DNA of 38,949 bases from Candidatus Gastranaerophilales bacterium (GCA_944324825.1 CALUXU010000005.1:130264-169212), one strand, 5' to 3'. Shown: positions 23,257-31,563, numbered from the stretch's first letter. The notes: generated from the sequence alone by a model not told the origin. A program made the numbers and translations.

Positions 23257-24524
23257 TTATTGATACAAGAAAAGAATTATCTACCAAGTATAAGAAGGCA
23301 TTGGATTCTTCCGATACTTCCGTTTCCATTGTCAATAATTTGATGGAGGCTTATAAATATATTCAGGAATACGAGCCTGATTTAATAATTATTTCGGATA
23401 GTATACCGGAGGCGTTGGATATTTTCTGTAATAAGATAAGAGTATTAACTTATAACATGCGCCCTATTATCGTTGCGCTTTCAAAATCTGCCGAACTTGA
23501 GGATAAGATAAAGGTCTTGGAAAGCGGTGCGGACGATTTTATCAGCGAGCCGGTTAATATAGAAGAATTTAAAACCAGAATCAAGGCACATTTAAGACGT
23601 GAGATAGAATCTAATCTGGATAATAAAACGCTTTTACCTAACAAAAAGTATTCATTGAGAGCAATAAAACGTGTTTTGGCACGCAAAAATGACTGGGCGG
23701 TTTTGTTAATCGGAATTGAAAATTTTCTGCCTTATAAAGAGGTTTATACAGAGCTTGCGGCGGACAGGGTTATTCAGGCTTTTATTGCGATTATGAAATC
23801 AACACTTTCGGAGAAGGATTTTTTAAGTCAGATAAACGACAATGAGTTTTTAATAATAACTCACCCTGCATCTGCGGAAAAGATTGCAACATTTTTGTCT
23901 TTTGCGTTTGATACTGTTGCTCCGAAATTTTATTCAAACGAAGATTCCAAGCGTGGTTATATGCTTTTGCAGGGTGATGAATCCGCAGGAATAAGAGTCC
24001 AGTTTCTTGCTGTGAGTATCGGAGTTATATCAAGTGAATTTGACACATATAGCGATGCAGAGAAGCTCTTGAGTAAATTGTATCAGTTAAAATCAATGGC
24101 GAAGCTTCCTTCTAAATCTAATTATATTGTAGATCGTCCTAAACTTTCGGGAGAAAACTCTATTCAAAACGATAAATTTAATAATAAAATTGCAGTGTTT
24201 GAGAAGGACGAAGCTTTATCGCTGTTATTAAGAACAACTTTAGAATTACAGGGATATGATGTAATTTCAACGCAGGAAGAGATTGAAACTTTTCATCCTT
24301 CAATTTTGTTAATTGATTCAGGCGATGATATGAAGGGGTTGGAATTGTGCCGTCAGTTAAAGAACTCACAAGAATTTTATAATGCAAAGATAATCGCAAC
24401 CTCTGTACACCATGACAAAACCGTTGTTCTCAATTCCGGTGCAGACTTGTATATCCCTAAACCTTATGAAATTTCAACAATTATTAAATGGGTTGAATAC
24501 TTTGTTAACCAGATAAAATATTAG
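23238..24524 (+). CDS. REC - degenerate GGDEF - REC response regulator
   Basis: The 428-residue protein has an N-terminal receiver (Asp54 in IIISDS, SGADDFISEPV), a central GGDEF-like domain starting at NKTLLPNKKYSLRAI (compare DxLTGLPNR), and a C-terminal receiver (Asp360 in SILLIDSG, Lys408 in YIPKPY). In the central domain the signature reads NDNEF (200-204) instead of GGDEF, so diguanylate cyclase activity is unlikely; it may bind nucleotide or act as a scaffold. It is coupled to the minimal kinase by a 19-bp overlap. Output is unclear because no DNA-binding domain is present. Its 3' end overlaps the convergent RHH gene by 4 bp. Confidence 0.82.
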   Translation: MLSNAIIIDTRKELSTKYKKALDSSDTSVSIVNNLMEAYKYIQEYEPDLIIISDSIPEALDIFCNKIRVLTYNMRPIIVALSKSAELEDKIKVLESGADDFISEPVNIEEFKTRIKAHLRREIESNLDNKTLLPNKKYSLRAIKRVLARKNDWAVLLIGIENFLPYKEVYTELAADRVIQAFIAIMKSTLSEKDFLSQINDNEFLIITHPASAEKIATFLSFAFDTVAPKFYSNEDSKRGYMLLQGDESAGIRVQFLAVSIGVISSEFDTYSDAEKLLSKLYQLKSMAKLPSKSNYIVDRPKLSGENSIQNDKFNNKIAVFEKDEALSLLLRTTLELQGYDVISTQEEIETFHPSILLIDSGDDMKGLELCRQLKNSQEFYNAKIIATSVHHDKTVVLNSGADLYIPKPYEISTIIKWVEYFVNQIKY

Positions 24525-24709
24525 TTGAGTATATCATCAAGAAGAGCTGCATTGTAAGATGCTTTTGCTGAATTAAATTGATGATTTTTTCTCAGATAAT
24601 TTCTCAGTGCTTCTCTGATAAATTCGCTTCTGCTTCTGTGTTCTGCATCTGCAAGTTCATCAATCTCTTTTAAAAATTCTGGGCTAAGTGAAACTAAAAC
24701 TCTTGCCAT
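24521..24709 (-). CDS. ribbon-helix-helix (CopG/Arc-type) DNA-binding protein
   Basis: The 62-residue protein begins with the RHH beta strand ARVLVSLSPEFLKEIDELA and continues HRSRSEFIREALRNYL, a textbook CopG-type fold that dimerises on DNA. GAGAG provides a ribosome site. Such proteins can be antitoxins or plain autoregulated repressors. No toxin gene lies beside it (upstream is a 183-bp gap and then speD), so an orphan regulator is more likely here. Confidence 0.8.
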   Translation of the reverse strand: MARVLVSLSPEFLKEIDELADAEHRSRSEFIREALRNYLRKNHQFNSAKASYNAALLDDILN

Positions 24710-24745
24710 AATCTCTCCTCTTTATTCGTGAATAGTGACTAGTGA

Positions 24746-24784
24746 AAAGTGAAAAGAAGTTAAGCCTAACTATCTTTTCACTTT
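24746..24784. other. long intergenic hairpin
   Basis: AAAGTGAAAAG pairs with CTTTTCACTTT, and inside it AGTTA pairs with TAACT around AGCC. It lies downstream of speD on the minus strand and upstream of the RHH gene. There is only a weak T run after it, so it could be a terminator, an mRNA-processing structure or a protein-binding dyad. Confidence 0.45.
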
Positions 24785-24828
24785 CATTATATTTTAGTTT
24801 AGGCAGAGATAAACCTATAATACATTTA

Positions 24829-24839
24829 CCCCCCCCCCC
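24829..24839. repeat. C11 homopolymer tract following ACATTTA
   Basis: Eleven consecutive C residues follow TACATTTA. A nine-C tract in the same context (ACATTTA) lies at 32012-32020, and a ten-G tract lies at 35514-35523. Such runs are slippage-prone; no coding frame crosses this one. Confidence 0.7.
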
Positions 24840-24892
24840 ACACACATTTATGATTAAATGTGTAAGCGGAAGTAAATCCTATACATTTACCC

Positions 24893-25330
24893 CTAGCTTT
24901 CGATTTGTTGAGCAAGCTCGAAAGTTTTGTGTGTTAACTGCATTGTTTCGTGGTTAAGTATACCGCGGTTCAATTCAGTAAAGAATGCTTTTTTAGAATT
25001 TAATTTGTTTTTCAAAAATTCATAAGCCACTTTAGGGTCGCATTTTGTACCGCAAGTAAATAAATCTACTGCAGCGTAGCCCAATTCCGGCCATGTATGT
25101 ATTGATAAATGACTTTCAGCAATGATAACAACTCCACTAACCCCGAATGGTGAAAACATGTGGAAACATTTTTGTACAACGGTTGCTCCACATTCAATTG
25201 CTGCATCTACCATATTATTTTCAATTCTGTCTCTGTTGTTTAAAATATTAGGGTCGCAGTCAAAAAACTCTGCTAACACGTGTCTTCCCAAGTGTTCGTC
25301 TGTTCCGTTAAAGTTATTAGTTATTTCCAA
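24893..25330 (-). CDS. speD: S-adenosylmethionine decarboxylase proenzyme (SpeH/SpeD type)
   Basis: The enzyme supplies decarboxylated AdoMet for spermidine synthesis and is made as a proenzyme that self-cleaves to form a pyruvoyl group. The cleavage site lies in [12 protein letters not shown] (Glu72-Ser73 with this start), followed by the conserved [11 protein letters not shown] with the catalytic Cys. The length, about 145 residues, suits the bacterial class 1B enzyme. The TTG at 25328-25330 is preferred because AAAGGAG lies at ideal spacing; a GTG at 25363 would add 11 residues across that ribosome site. It is a single-gene unit. No spermidine synthase gene is in the window. Confidence 0.93.
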   Translation of the reverse strand: MEITNNFNGTDEHLGRHVLAEFFDCDPNILNNRDRIENNMVDAAIECGATVVQKCFHMFSPFGVSGVVIIAESHLSIHTWPELGYAAVDLFTCGTKCDPKVAYEFLKNKLNSKKAFFTELNRGILNHETMQLTHKTFELAQQIES

Positions 25331-25403
25331 TTCATTGGGCTCCTTTCTATATATGTAAGTCACATTTTATATCATATAATAAAAACTGAAAAATATAAAT
25401 TTG

Positions 25404-26234
25404 CTAGTTGATAACGTTAAGATTGTTTAACTCTTTGTGTGCTCTCTCGACAATTTCAACCGGCGGAATATAGCTTTCTTCCTGTATTTGAGTTGTGAAA
25501 TATATAAGATATTCTATATTTCCTGCAGGTCCTTTTATGGAGGAAAAAGTTAATCCTTTTATACTGTATCCGAGATTATGAACGCAATCAATAACGTTTT
25601 CAATAACCATTATATGTGTTTTGGGATTTTTTACAACCCCACCCTTTTCAATAAATTCTTTTCCTGCTTCAAATTGAGGTTTAATAAGGCAAATCATTTC
25701 GTGAAATTCAGGGTTTAGAAGTGTTTTGAGGTTCGGCAGAGTTCTTTCCAGTGATATAAAAGATAAATCCGATACCAGTAAATCTGCCCATTCGTCAGTT
25801 TCTGAGTATATTTCTGCTGGAGAACATATTTTAAGGTTTGTTTTTTCGATTGTTTTTACCCGTTTATCATTTCTTATTTTCCATGCCAGTTGTCCGTAGC
25901 CGACATCTGCCGCATATACAAATTTTGCACCTCTTTGCAGCAGACAGTCAGTAAATCCGCCTGTTGATGCTCCTGCATCAAGACAGATTCGACCTTGAGG
26001 AGAGAATTCAAAAGCATCAAGTGCTTTCTGGAGTTTGAAACCGCCTCTGGATACGTACGGCATTGTTTTTACCGTAAATTCATATTCTTTTGACGGGTCA
26101 AGCTGGTAGCCGGATTTGGTTATTATTTCATCGCCGATTCTGACATCTCCTGCGATTATTGCAGCCGATGCCTTACTTTTATTTTCAAAATAACCTAAAT
26201 CTACAAGTATTTTATCCAGACGTTCTTTTTTCAA
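25404..26234 (-). CDS. tlyA: TlyA family rRNA 2'-O-methyltransferase
   Basis: The 276-residue protein has an N-terminal S4 RNA-binding domain (RLDKILVDLGYFENKSKASA) and an FtsJ/RrmJ-type methyltransferase fold (CLDAGASTGGFTDCLLQRGA as SAM motif I, then ADVGYGQLAWKIR, LVSDLSFISL, CLIKPQFEAG). TlyA methylates cytidines of 16S and 23S rRNA. It starts with TTG overlapping the tatD stop by 4 bp (TTGA). It is the last gene of a six-gene minus-strand operon. Confidence 0.93.
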   Translation of the reverse strand: MKKERLDKILVDLGYFENKSKASAAIIAGDVRIGDEIITKSGYQLDPSKEYEFTVKTMPYVSRGGFKLQKALDAFEFSPQGRICLDAGASTGGFTDCLLQRGAKFVYAADVGYGQLAWKIRNDKRVKTIEKTNLKICSPAEIYSETDEWADLLVSDLSFISLERTLPNLKTLLNPEFHEMICLIKPQFEAGKEFIEKGGVVKNPKTHIMVIENVIDCVHNLGYSIKGLTFSSIKGPAGNIEYLIYFTTQIQEESYIPPVEIVERAHKELNNLNVIN

Positions 26235-26995
26235 ATTCTAAACACTCTTTCTGCATTATTTGTTGTTTTTATCATTATATCTTGAAGATTTTCGTTTCTC
26301 AATTTTGCAATTTCTTCCGCTACAAATTTCACGTATGCCGGTTGATTTTCTTTTCCTCTATAAGGAACCGGAGTAAGGTATGGTGAGTCTGTTTCAAGCA
26401 TAAGATAATCTAATGGAATTTCTATCGCTACTTCTTTCATTTTTTTTGCATTTTTGAAGGTTACGACACCGCCAAGTGCTATGTACCATCCGTTCTTTAT
26501 ACATTCTCTCATCATTTCCGGGCTTCCTGAGAAACAGTGAAATATGACGTCTGATGTATTATTAAATTCTTTAATAATATCTATGGTGTCTTTGTGGGCT
26601 TCTCTATCATGGACAACTATCGGCAAATTGAGTTCGTTTGCGATTAGTATTTGTTTTTTGAATATTTCTTTTTGTTCGTCGACAAAAGATTTGTCCCAGT
26701 AGTAATCAAGCCCGATTTCTCCTATTGCAACAACCTTCGGATGTTTAGACAGTTCTTTTATTTTTTCTTCAATTTTATCATTCCAGGATTTAGCTTCGGA
26801 CGGGAAAATTCCTAACTGGCAATAGATATTTTCATAAGCCTCTGCGATTTGTATTATTTTTTCAAAATACTTTTCTTCTACTGACGGAATAATAATCTTT
26901 TTTACTCCGTAAGCCAATGCGTTTTGAATTATTTCATCGACATTTTCTAACATGTCAATGTGTGCGTGTGTATCTATTAAATACGGTGTTTCCAT
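26231..26995 (-). CDS. tatD: TatD family metal-dependent deoxyribonuclease
   Basis: The 254-residue TIM-barrel hydrolase has all the family metal ligands: DTHAHIDMLE, GEIGLDYYW, IVVHDREAH, VIFHCFSGS and LETDSPYLTPVPYRGK. TatD/YcfH enzymes act as Mg-dependent 3'-5' DNases, and some remove D-amino acids from tRNA or DNA ends. It begins 1 nt after the SPOR-gene stop and overlaps tlyA by 4 bp. Only the general family can be given. Confidence 0.93.
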   Translation of the reverse strand: METPYLIDTHAHIDMLENVDEIIQNALAYGVKKIIIPSVEEKYFEKIIQIAEAYENIYCQLGIFPSEAKSWNDKIEEKIKELSKHPKVVAIGEIGLDYYWDKSFVDEQKEIFKKQILIANELNLPIVVHDREAHKDTIDIIKEFNNTSDVIFHCFSGSPEMMRECIKNGWYIALGGVVTFKNAKKMKEVAIEIPLDYLMLETDSPYLTPVPYRGKENQPAYVKFVAEEIAKLRNENLQDIMIKTTNNAERVFRI

Positions 26996-26996
26996 A

Positions 26997-27716
26997 TTAT
27001 TCTTGCACCATTCTTGCCGGGAAGTGATTTCTTCTCAGTTCGTTTGTGAGTGTTTGAGCTTTTGTCATATCGCTGTATGAACCAACCTGAATGGTATATG
27101 CTCCGTTACTTCCTGTTTTTACAAATGATGTAACCCCGAGGTTTGCATCTTGTATGATACTTTGTGCAACTCTTGCTTGTTCAAGAGTGCTGTATGAGCC
27201 GATATAAACTTTATAAACAGTAGAATGTGTTGTTTGTGTTTGTTGTTTCACACCTTCCGGGTGTTTAATAGTACTTGTTTGATTTGGCTGGGTTGATGTT
27301 GCAGCTTCAGGGAATGTTGTTTCGGAAGAAGAGAAGGAGTTATTTTCTCCGTAAGGATGTGAGTAGTCTTGTCCTCCAAATGTTTGTGTTTGTACTTCCG
27401 CAGAACTATTTGAAGCCGCAAGCTCCTCTTCTTTTGTTTGTATAACGTTTGGTGCTTGATTAGAAGGAAGCTTGTTATTATCCTCCATTTGTATAAATTT
27501 TAAACGGCTGTCGATAAGATGTTTTACTCCGAGTCCAGATTCTTTGATATCTCCTTCGTCATTTTCTCCTATTGCTGTATCTACACTTGAGAACAAGTGA
27601 ACGGCAATGACTACAAACAGAATCAGCATCATGAAAAACGCGCCGAAAAATAGTTTTATATAGCTAGGTTTTTCTTCTTCTTGTTTTGAATATTTCTTAT
27701 AATATTGATTTCCCAT
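26997..27716 (-). CDS. SPOR-domain membrane protein
   Basis: The 239-residue protein starts at the ATG at 27714-27716, behind GAGGAG and 1 nt after the DUF366 stop. Layout: a short cytoplasmic tail (GNQYYKKYSKQEEEKP), one transmembrane helix (residues 21-43, LFFGAFFMMLILFVVIAVHL), a long Ser/Thr/Gln-rich periplasmic linker, and a C-terminal SPOR domain (about 165-239, VYKVYIGSYSTLEQARVAQS to PARMVQE). SPOR domains bind glycan strands lacking stem peptides at division septa, so a role in cell division or envelope remodelling is likely. Its operon partners are unrelated housekeeping genes. Confidence 0.85.
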   Translation of the reverse strand: MGNQYYKKYSKQEEEKPSYIKLFFGAFFMMLILFVVIAVHLFSSVDTAIGENDEGDIKESGLGVKHLIDSRLKFIQMEDNNKLPSNQAPNVIQTKEEELAASNSSAEVQTQTFGGQDYSHPYGENNSFSSSETTFPEAATSTQPNQTSTIKHPEGVKQQTQTTHSTVYKVYIGSYSTLEQARVAQSIIQDANLGVTSFVKTGSNGAYTIQVGSYSDMTKAQTLTNELRRNHFPARMVQE

Positions 27717-27717
27717 A

Positions 27718-28278
27718 TTAAACTCCTCGAACTTTAGTGCTGGCCAGTTCAATATCTTTGAGTTCTTCCGCATAGACTTTCATAACGTCCATTGCAAACT
27801 CTTTTATATCTGTAATTCCTAATTCGCTGGTTAGACCTGAAGCTTTAACAGGCGCTCCTTCCGATTCAATATTCAAGCCCGTATGAATGAGGATTGATGT
27901 TGTGGATTTTGTGGCAATAGAAACAGATAATTTTTTCCCTTCTATCATCAAATCATCCCCGTTTCTTACTACAAAAATTCCACGTTTTTCTAATAATTCT
28001 TTTATAATACAAATAAGCAGTCTTTGTCTGAAAACACCTTCTACAAGGTTAATATTAAACTGTTCCGTTATAAAACTGAGCATTGATTTACTGTATATCG
28101 GTTCGTTGTTGATAACGTCTTCTATATCAACCATTTCGGTTAATTTAACTTCGCACTCTCCAATAAATGCAACAATTGCATCTCCCTGCATTTTGAAATT
28201 CTTATAAATCCAGTGAGGCTGCAGTTGTGAGCCTATATATTTAATCTCCTCGTCAATAAATTTAGTCAGCATTTTCAA
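27718..28278 (-). CDS. DUF366 family protein
   Basis: The 186-residue protein matches DUF366 by TKFIDEEIKYIGSQLQPHWI, FIGECEVKLTEMVDIEDVIN and FRQRLLICIIKELLEKRG. Its function is not established. It lies immediately downstream of queC and overlaps it by 17 bp. The association suggests a link to queuosine precursor metabolism or salvage, though it may simply be conserved clustering. The start is TTG at 28276-28278, 6 nt after AAAGG; ATG at 28270-28272 is nearly as good. Confidence 0.8.
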   Translation of the reverse strand: MKMLTKFIDEEIKYIGSQLQPHWIYKNFKMQGDAIVAFIGECEVKLTEMVDIEDVINNEPIYSKSMLSFITEQFNINLVEGVFRQRLLICIIKELLEKRGIFVVRNGDDLMIEGKKLSVSIATKSTTSILIHTGLNIESEGAPVKASGLTSELGITDIKEFAMDVMKVYAEELKDIELASTKVRGV

Positions 28279-28936
28279 ATAAAACCTTTATATATTTCGT
28301 ATCCCCGTTAGCGATTAATGCTTCTTTTAAATGTTTGCAGGATTCACATTTTCCGCAATTTTTTTTGCTTTTATTGTAGCAGCTTCTTGTTAATTCAAGC
28401 GGCATCTGCTTTTCTAAAGCTAATTTTACTATATCATTTTTGTCCATGCTTATCAATGGTGCAACAACTTTCGGATTACATAGCGTAGAATATTTGAAAC
28501 AATTTGTGAGTAAATCCGCAAATTCCTTTGTATTATCCGGGAATGTTACTCCTTCTTCTTTGTTTGCACCGAAAATTATGTGAGTGAAATTGTATGTGTC
28601 GGCATAAGATGCCGCAATATTTAAGAAAAGTCCGTTGCGGTTCGGAACCCATACTGCTTTGGCACTGTATTCTGTGTAGAGTTCGTTTTCCGGAATATCT
28701 TTATCATCTACAAGAGCAGTTTTAGTAATTGCTTTCAAAAACGGCAATTCTATAACTTCGTGAGCGATATTATAATATTTTGTGAGTTTTTTTGATGCGT
28801 TTATTTCTTGTTTTGCAGATTTCTGCCCGTAATCAAAGGTGAGTGCCAGAGTTATATTGTATTCTTCTTTTACGGCTCCGAGGCAAACAAGAGAGTCCAG
28901 CCCACCGGATAAAAGTATTATAGACTTCTTATTCAT
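28262..28936 (-). CDS. queC: 7-cyano-7-deazaguanine synthase
   Basis: QueC converts 7-carboxy-7-deazaguanine, ammonia and ATP to preQ0 in queuosine biosynthesis. The 224 residues show the ATP-pyrophosphatase P-loop SGGLDS (residues 10-15), TFDYGQKSAKQE, VPNRNGLFLNIAASYA and the zinc site CYNKSKKNCGKCESC. The ATG at 28934-28936 has GAGGAAG upstream and overlaps the HEAT-gene stop by 8 bp; an upstream in-frame start at 28957 is less likely. queD, queE and queF are not in the window. Confidence 0.93.
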   Translation of the reverse strand: MNKKSIILLSGGLDSLVCLGAVKEEYNITLALTFDYGQKSAKQEINASKKLTKYYNIAHEVIELPFLKAITKTALVDDKDIPENELYTEYSAKAVWVPNRNGLFLNIAASYADTYNFTHIIFGANKEEGVTFPDNTKEFADLLTNCFKYSTLCNPKVVAPLISMDKNDIVKLALEKQMPLELTRSCYNKSKKNCGKCESCKHLKEALIANGDTKYIKVLFENAD

Positions 28937-29876
28937 CTTCTTCCTCGTATTCGTCAATTAGATTTTGGGCTTCTTCCTTTAAGTATTCAGAGTACTCTTC
29001 CGATTGAATAACTTCATCCAGTATATCTCTGCCTTCAAGATTATACATAGCAATTAGTGCATTTTTTTGCACCTCTTTATCTTCATCTTTTAGTGAGTCT
29101 TTAATTATTTCTGATGCGTTTTCTGCATTTGAATTCATAATAGCTTCTATTGCATTGATTCTGACCATTGGTGACGAATCAAGAAGCGATTTTTTTAACG
29201 CTTTTTGTACTTTTTTATTATCCAGATTAAGTTTTCCGAGAGCTTCTATAACACGTTCTTTCAGGAACGAAAATTTATCAAGAAAACCTTGTTTCGCTTC
29301 AAGTATTGAAACAAGAGGGTCAACCGCTCTTAAATCACCTATTGCTCCGAGTGCAGAAGCGGCAGATTCTTTTAGATATACTGATTTTTCATCTTCATCC
29401 TGTACCAGGTCAATTAATGGTGCAACTGCATATTTGTCACCTATTTTCCCCAGAGCATCAGCGCAGGCCAGTCTGACTTTGTAATGTTCGTCTTTGTTAT
29501 TTAAACAGTATAACAATGCTCCGACTGAAGAGGTATCTTTGTGGTTAGAAATAGCTTTTGCGCATAAAGCTCTTACATTAATAAGGTCATCAATTTCAAT
29601 TTTTTGGCTTGCTTGAGTTTTGGTTAAAAGTAAATCTACTAAAGGGCCGAGGGTTGATTCATCTCTGAATTTGTCTGCGCAAGTGATAACAGTCATTAAA
29701 ACCTTAGGATCGTGAGTAACGGTTAAAAGATGATTATAGATTTGTATTAATTCGTAATCTTCGTATTTATTTTCAAGATTTATAATGTTTTGCACAATCT
29801 TATCACTGTCGGTATCCGTATTAATACCGCATTCCTGCACAACTAAATCCACATCAATAAATCTCTTATCACTCAC
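28929..29876 (-). CDS. HEAT-repeat protein
   Basis: The roughly 315-residue cytoplasmic protein is made of HEAT or PBS-lyase-type repeats about 30 residues long (e.g. VRLACADALGKIGDKYAVAP, LKESAASALGAIGDLRAVDP, VRINAIEAIMNSNAENASEI). It has an acidic tail (EYEEEDE). Such solenoids bind proteins; cyanobacterial relatives include phycobilin lyases, but no lyase function is implied. Start choice: TTGATT (29906-29911), 17 nt, TATCTT (29883-29888), then 6 nt and GTG at 29874-29876 suggests a leaderless GTG start. A TTG at 29891 overlapping that promoter is the alternative. It is the first gene of the operon leading to tlyA. Confidence 0.8.
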   Translation of the reverse strand: MSDKRFIDVDLVVQECGINTDTDSDKIVQNIINLENKYEDYELIQIYNHLLTVTHDPKVLMTVITCADKFRDESTLGPLVDLLLTKTQASQKIEIDDLINVRALCAKAISNHKDTSSVGALLYCLNNKDEHYKVRLACADALGKIGDKYAVAPLIDLVQDEDEKSVYLKESAASALGAIGDLRAVDPLVSILEAKQGFLDKFSFLKERVIEALGKLNLDNKKVQKALKKSLLDSSPMVRINAIEAIMNSNAENASEIIKDSLKDEDKEVQKNALIAMYNLEGRDILDEVIQSEEYSEYLKEEAQNLIDEYEEEDE

Positions 29877-29882
29877 ATCATA

Positions 29883-29911
29883 AAGATACAATAAAGTAAT
29901 GTTTTAATCAA
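29883..29911 (-). promoter_or_regulatory. promoter of the HEAT-queC-DUF366-SPOR-tatD-tlyA operon
   Basis: On the minus strand TTGATT, 17 nt, TATCTT, 6 nt, GTG. No ribosome site precedes any candidate start. Confidence 0.45.
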
Positions 29912-29924
29912 GATTTTTTGCACA

Positions 29925-29960
29925 AAAAAGCGGGATATCGTGAGGAATATCCCGCTTTTT
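29925..29960. terminator. strong bidirectional intrinsic terminator
   Basis: AAAAAGCGGGATAT pairs perfectly with ATATCCCGCTTTTT around an 8-nt loop (29939-29946). It ends the aminotransferase transcript on the minus strand, before the HEAT operon. Confidence 0.9.
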
Positions 29961-29974
29961 AAAGTTTGATATTT

Positions 29975-31093
29975 TTATGCTAATGCTTTTGATTCTTCAA
30001 CCAATTTGATTAATGTATTAGCAATAGTTTCTTGTTCTTCTCTTGTAAGTTCAGGGAACATAGGAAGTGACATAACAATTTCGGTGTTTCTTTCAGTGAT
30101 AGGAAGAGAACCTTTGCCCATTCCCAAATAATCGTGAACTTTTTGTAAGTGTAAAGGAATCGGATAATACAACATTGTGCCAATACCTGCTTCATGCATT
30201 TTGTCAAAAATTTCATCTCTGTTAGGTATTTTAACAGTATATTGGTGGTAGATACAATAAGTATCATCAAGTTCTTTTGGAGTTATGATATCTTCACATT
30301 TAGAGAATAATTCATTATATATAGCAGCTCTTTCTCTGCGTTTTTTGTTCCAAGAATCAAGATGAGGAAGTTTTACTCTCAAGATAGCTGATTGGATTTC
30401 GTCTAATCTTGAGTTAACCCCAATTTCATCATGATGATATCTGATTGCTCCGCCATGGTTTCTGAGTGCAATTATTCTGTCTTTCAGATGTTCTGCGTTT
30501 GTAGTAATTAGACCACCGTCACCCATTGTACCTAAGTTCTTGGTCGGATAGAAGCTAAAGCATCCGATATCACCAATTGCACCAACTTTTTTGCCTTTGT
30601 ATTCCGCACCCATAGCTTGGCAAGCATCTTCAATTACGTATAAATCATAGCGTTTTGCAATATCCATAATTGCATCCATATCACAAGGCTGACCATATAA
30701 GTGAACTGGAATAATTGCTTTTGTTTTAGGTGTTATTGCTTCTTCTATTTTCTTCGGATCAATATTAAATGTATCCGGATCAATATCTACAAATACAGGT
30801 TTTGCATTTACAATACCTATTGCTTCCGCTGTTGCAACAAATGTGAATGCAGTTGTAATAACTTCATCACCTGCTCCTATATCTAAGGCTCTTAAAGCAA
30901 GATGCAGTGCATCAGTACCGGAGTTTAATCCGATTGCATACTTTGCCCCTGTATATTCTGCCAATTCTGTTTCTAATGATTTTGTATTGTTGCCCAGAAT
31001 ATAAGAACCTGATCTTAATACTTCACAAACAGCTTTTTCTATATCGGCACCAATTTCTTGGTATTGACGTTTTGAATCAAAAATAGGTATCAT
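29975..31093 (-). CDS. DegT/DnrJ/EryC1 family sugar aminotransferase
   Basis: The 372-residue PLP enzyme transfers an amino group from glutamate to a nucleotide keto-sugar. It shows GLNSGTDALHLALRAL, VDIDPDTFNID, VIEDACQAMGAEYKG and CFSFYPTKNLGTMGDGG with the PLP lysine Lys185. RLDEIQSAILRVKL and the C-terminal PMFPELT are also standard. GGGGAAG precedes the ATG. It is monocistronic, with a strong terminator downstream and no linked sugar-synthesis genes. The exact sugar (for example a 3- or 4-keto hexose for O-antigen or S-layer glycan) cannot be told by eye. Confidence 0.88.
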   Translation of the reverse strand: MIPIFDSKRQYQEIGADIEKAVCEVLRSGSYILGNNTKSLETELAEYTGAKYAIGLNSGTDALHLALRALDIGAGDEVITTAFTFVATAEAIGIVNAKPVFVDIDPDTFNIDPKKIEEAITPKTKAIIPVHLYGQPCDMDAIMDIAKRYDLYVIEDACQAMGAEYKGKKVGAIGDIGCFSFYPTKNLGTMGDGGLITTNAEHLKDRIIALRNHGGAIRYHHDEIGVNSRLDEIQSAILRVKLPHLDSWNKKRRERAAIYNELFSKCEDIITPKELDDTYCIYHQYTVKIPNRDEIFDKMHEAGIGTMLYYPIPLHLQKVHDYLGMGKGSLPITERNTEIVMSLPMFPELTREEQETIANTLIKLVEESKALA

Positions 31094-31189
31094 ATAACTT
31101 CCCCTTTTCTTAAACTAACCTTACTATTCTAGTTTATCACATGTTAATCCAACCTTTATATAACTTTAATATTGAGGTAAATGTAATGG

Positions 31190-31243
31190 GTTTAGTTTAT
31201 GAATTACACATTGAAAACCAAACCGGACTTTTAACGTAACCTG
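31190..31243 (+). repeat. left copy of inverted repeat flanking the small-RNA locus
   Basis: GGTTTAGTTTATGAATTACA onward (through GAAAACCAAACCGG and CGTAAC) is nearly the reverse complement of 31836-31890. It also leads into the ~100-bp repeat units that follow. Confidence 0.6.
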
Positions 31244-31433
31244 TAAAAAAATGCTCAATGAACAGAGGTTTTACGGTGATATTTTGTAATATTAATTTAA
31301 TTTTGTAGCTTTAAGTAAAACCGGAAGATAGGCGTAACATGTTTAAAAAACTCAAAATGAACAGAATGGTTTGGTGGTGAGGTTTTGTAGTTACAGATTT
31401 AGTGTGGAATAATAAACCAAACCGGAAGATGGT
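31235..31433 (+). repeat. two degenerate ~98-101 bp repeat units
   Basis: Unit boundaries marked by CGTAAC fall at 31235, 31333 and 31434 (98 and 101 nt apart). The first unit shares AACAGAGGTTTTACGGTGAT and TAATATTAATT...TTTTGTAG with the array at 38761-38949. The second is more diverged. No reading frame is maintained. Confidence 0.65.
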
Positions 31434-31452
31434 CGTAACATGATAAAAAAAG

Positions 31453-31562
31453 CACAAAAAAAACCTTCCGAAAAAGGAAGGTTGGAATTTTTTGTGTAAT
31501 TCCTCGTGTGTAGAAGGTTAGTGTGTGTAGGTTATGTATGAAATCTTTTTTCTAAGCTCATT
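31453..31562 (-). ncRNA. putative small RNA, minus-strand arm of a divergent pair
   Basis: Predicted to start about 20 nt after the TACTTTATATATATGTAAG box on the minus strand and to end at the terminator hairpin AACCTTCC-TTTTTC-GGAAGGTT (31462-31483) followed by six or more T residues. It would be about 100 nt. Only a 9-codon frame (MSLEKRFHT) is visible. The RNA has a C/A-rich unpaired middle. What follows the terminator (TTTTTATCATGTTACGACCA) is the same sequence that follows the plus-strand arm's terminator. Transcription itself is inferred. Confidence 0.45.
31462..31483 (-). terminator. terminator of minus-strand small RNA
   Basis: A perfect 8-bp stem AACCTTCC/GGAAGGTT with a T-rich tail on the minus strand. 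A-rich flanking on the other side makes it potentially bidirectional. Confidence 0.75.
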
Positions 31563-31563
31563 G

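Noticed and set aside
24521-24709. Toxin-antitoxin pair
   Set aside because: Only an RHH protein is present. The neighbours are a response regulator and speD, with no toxin-like gene in either direction.
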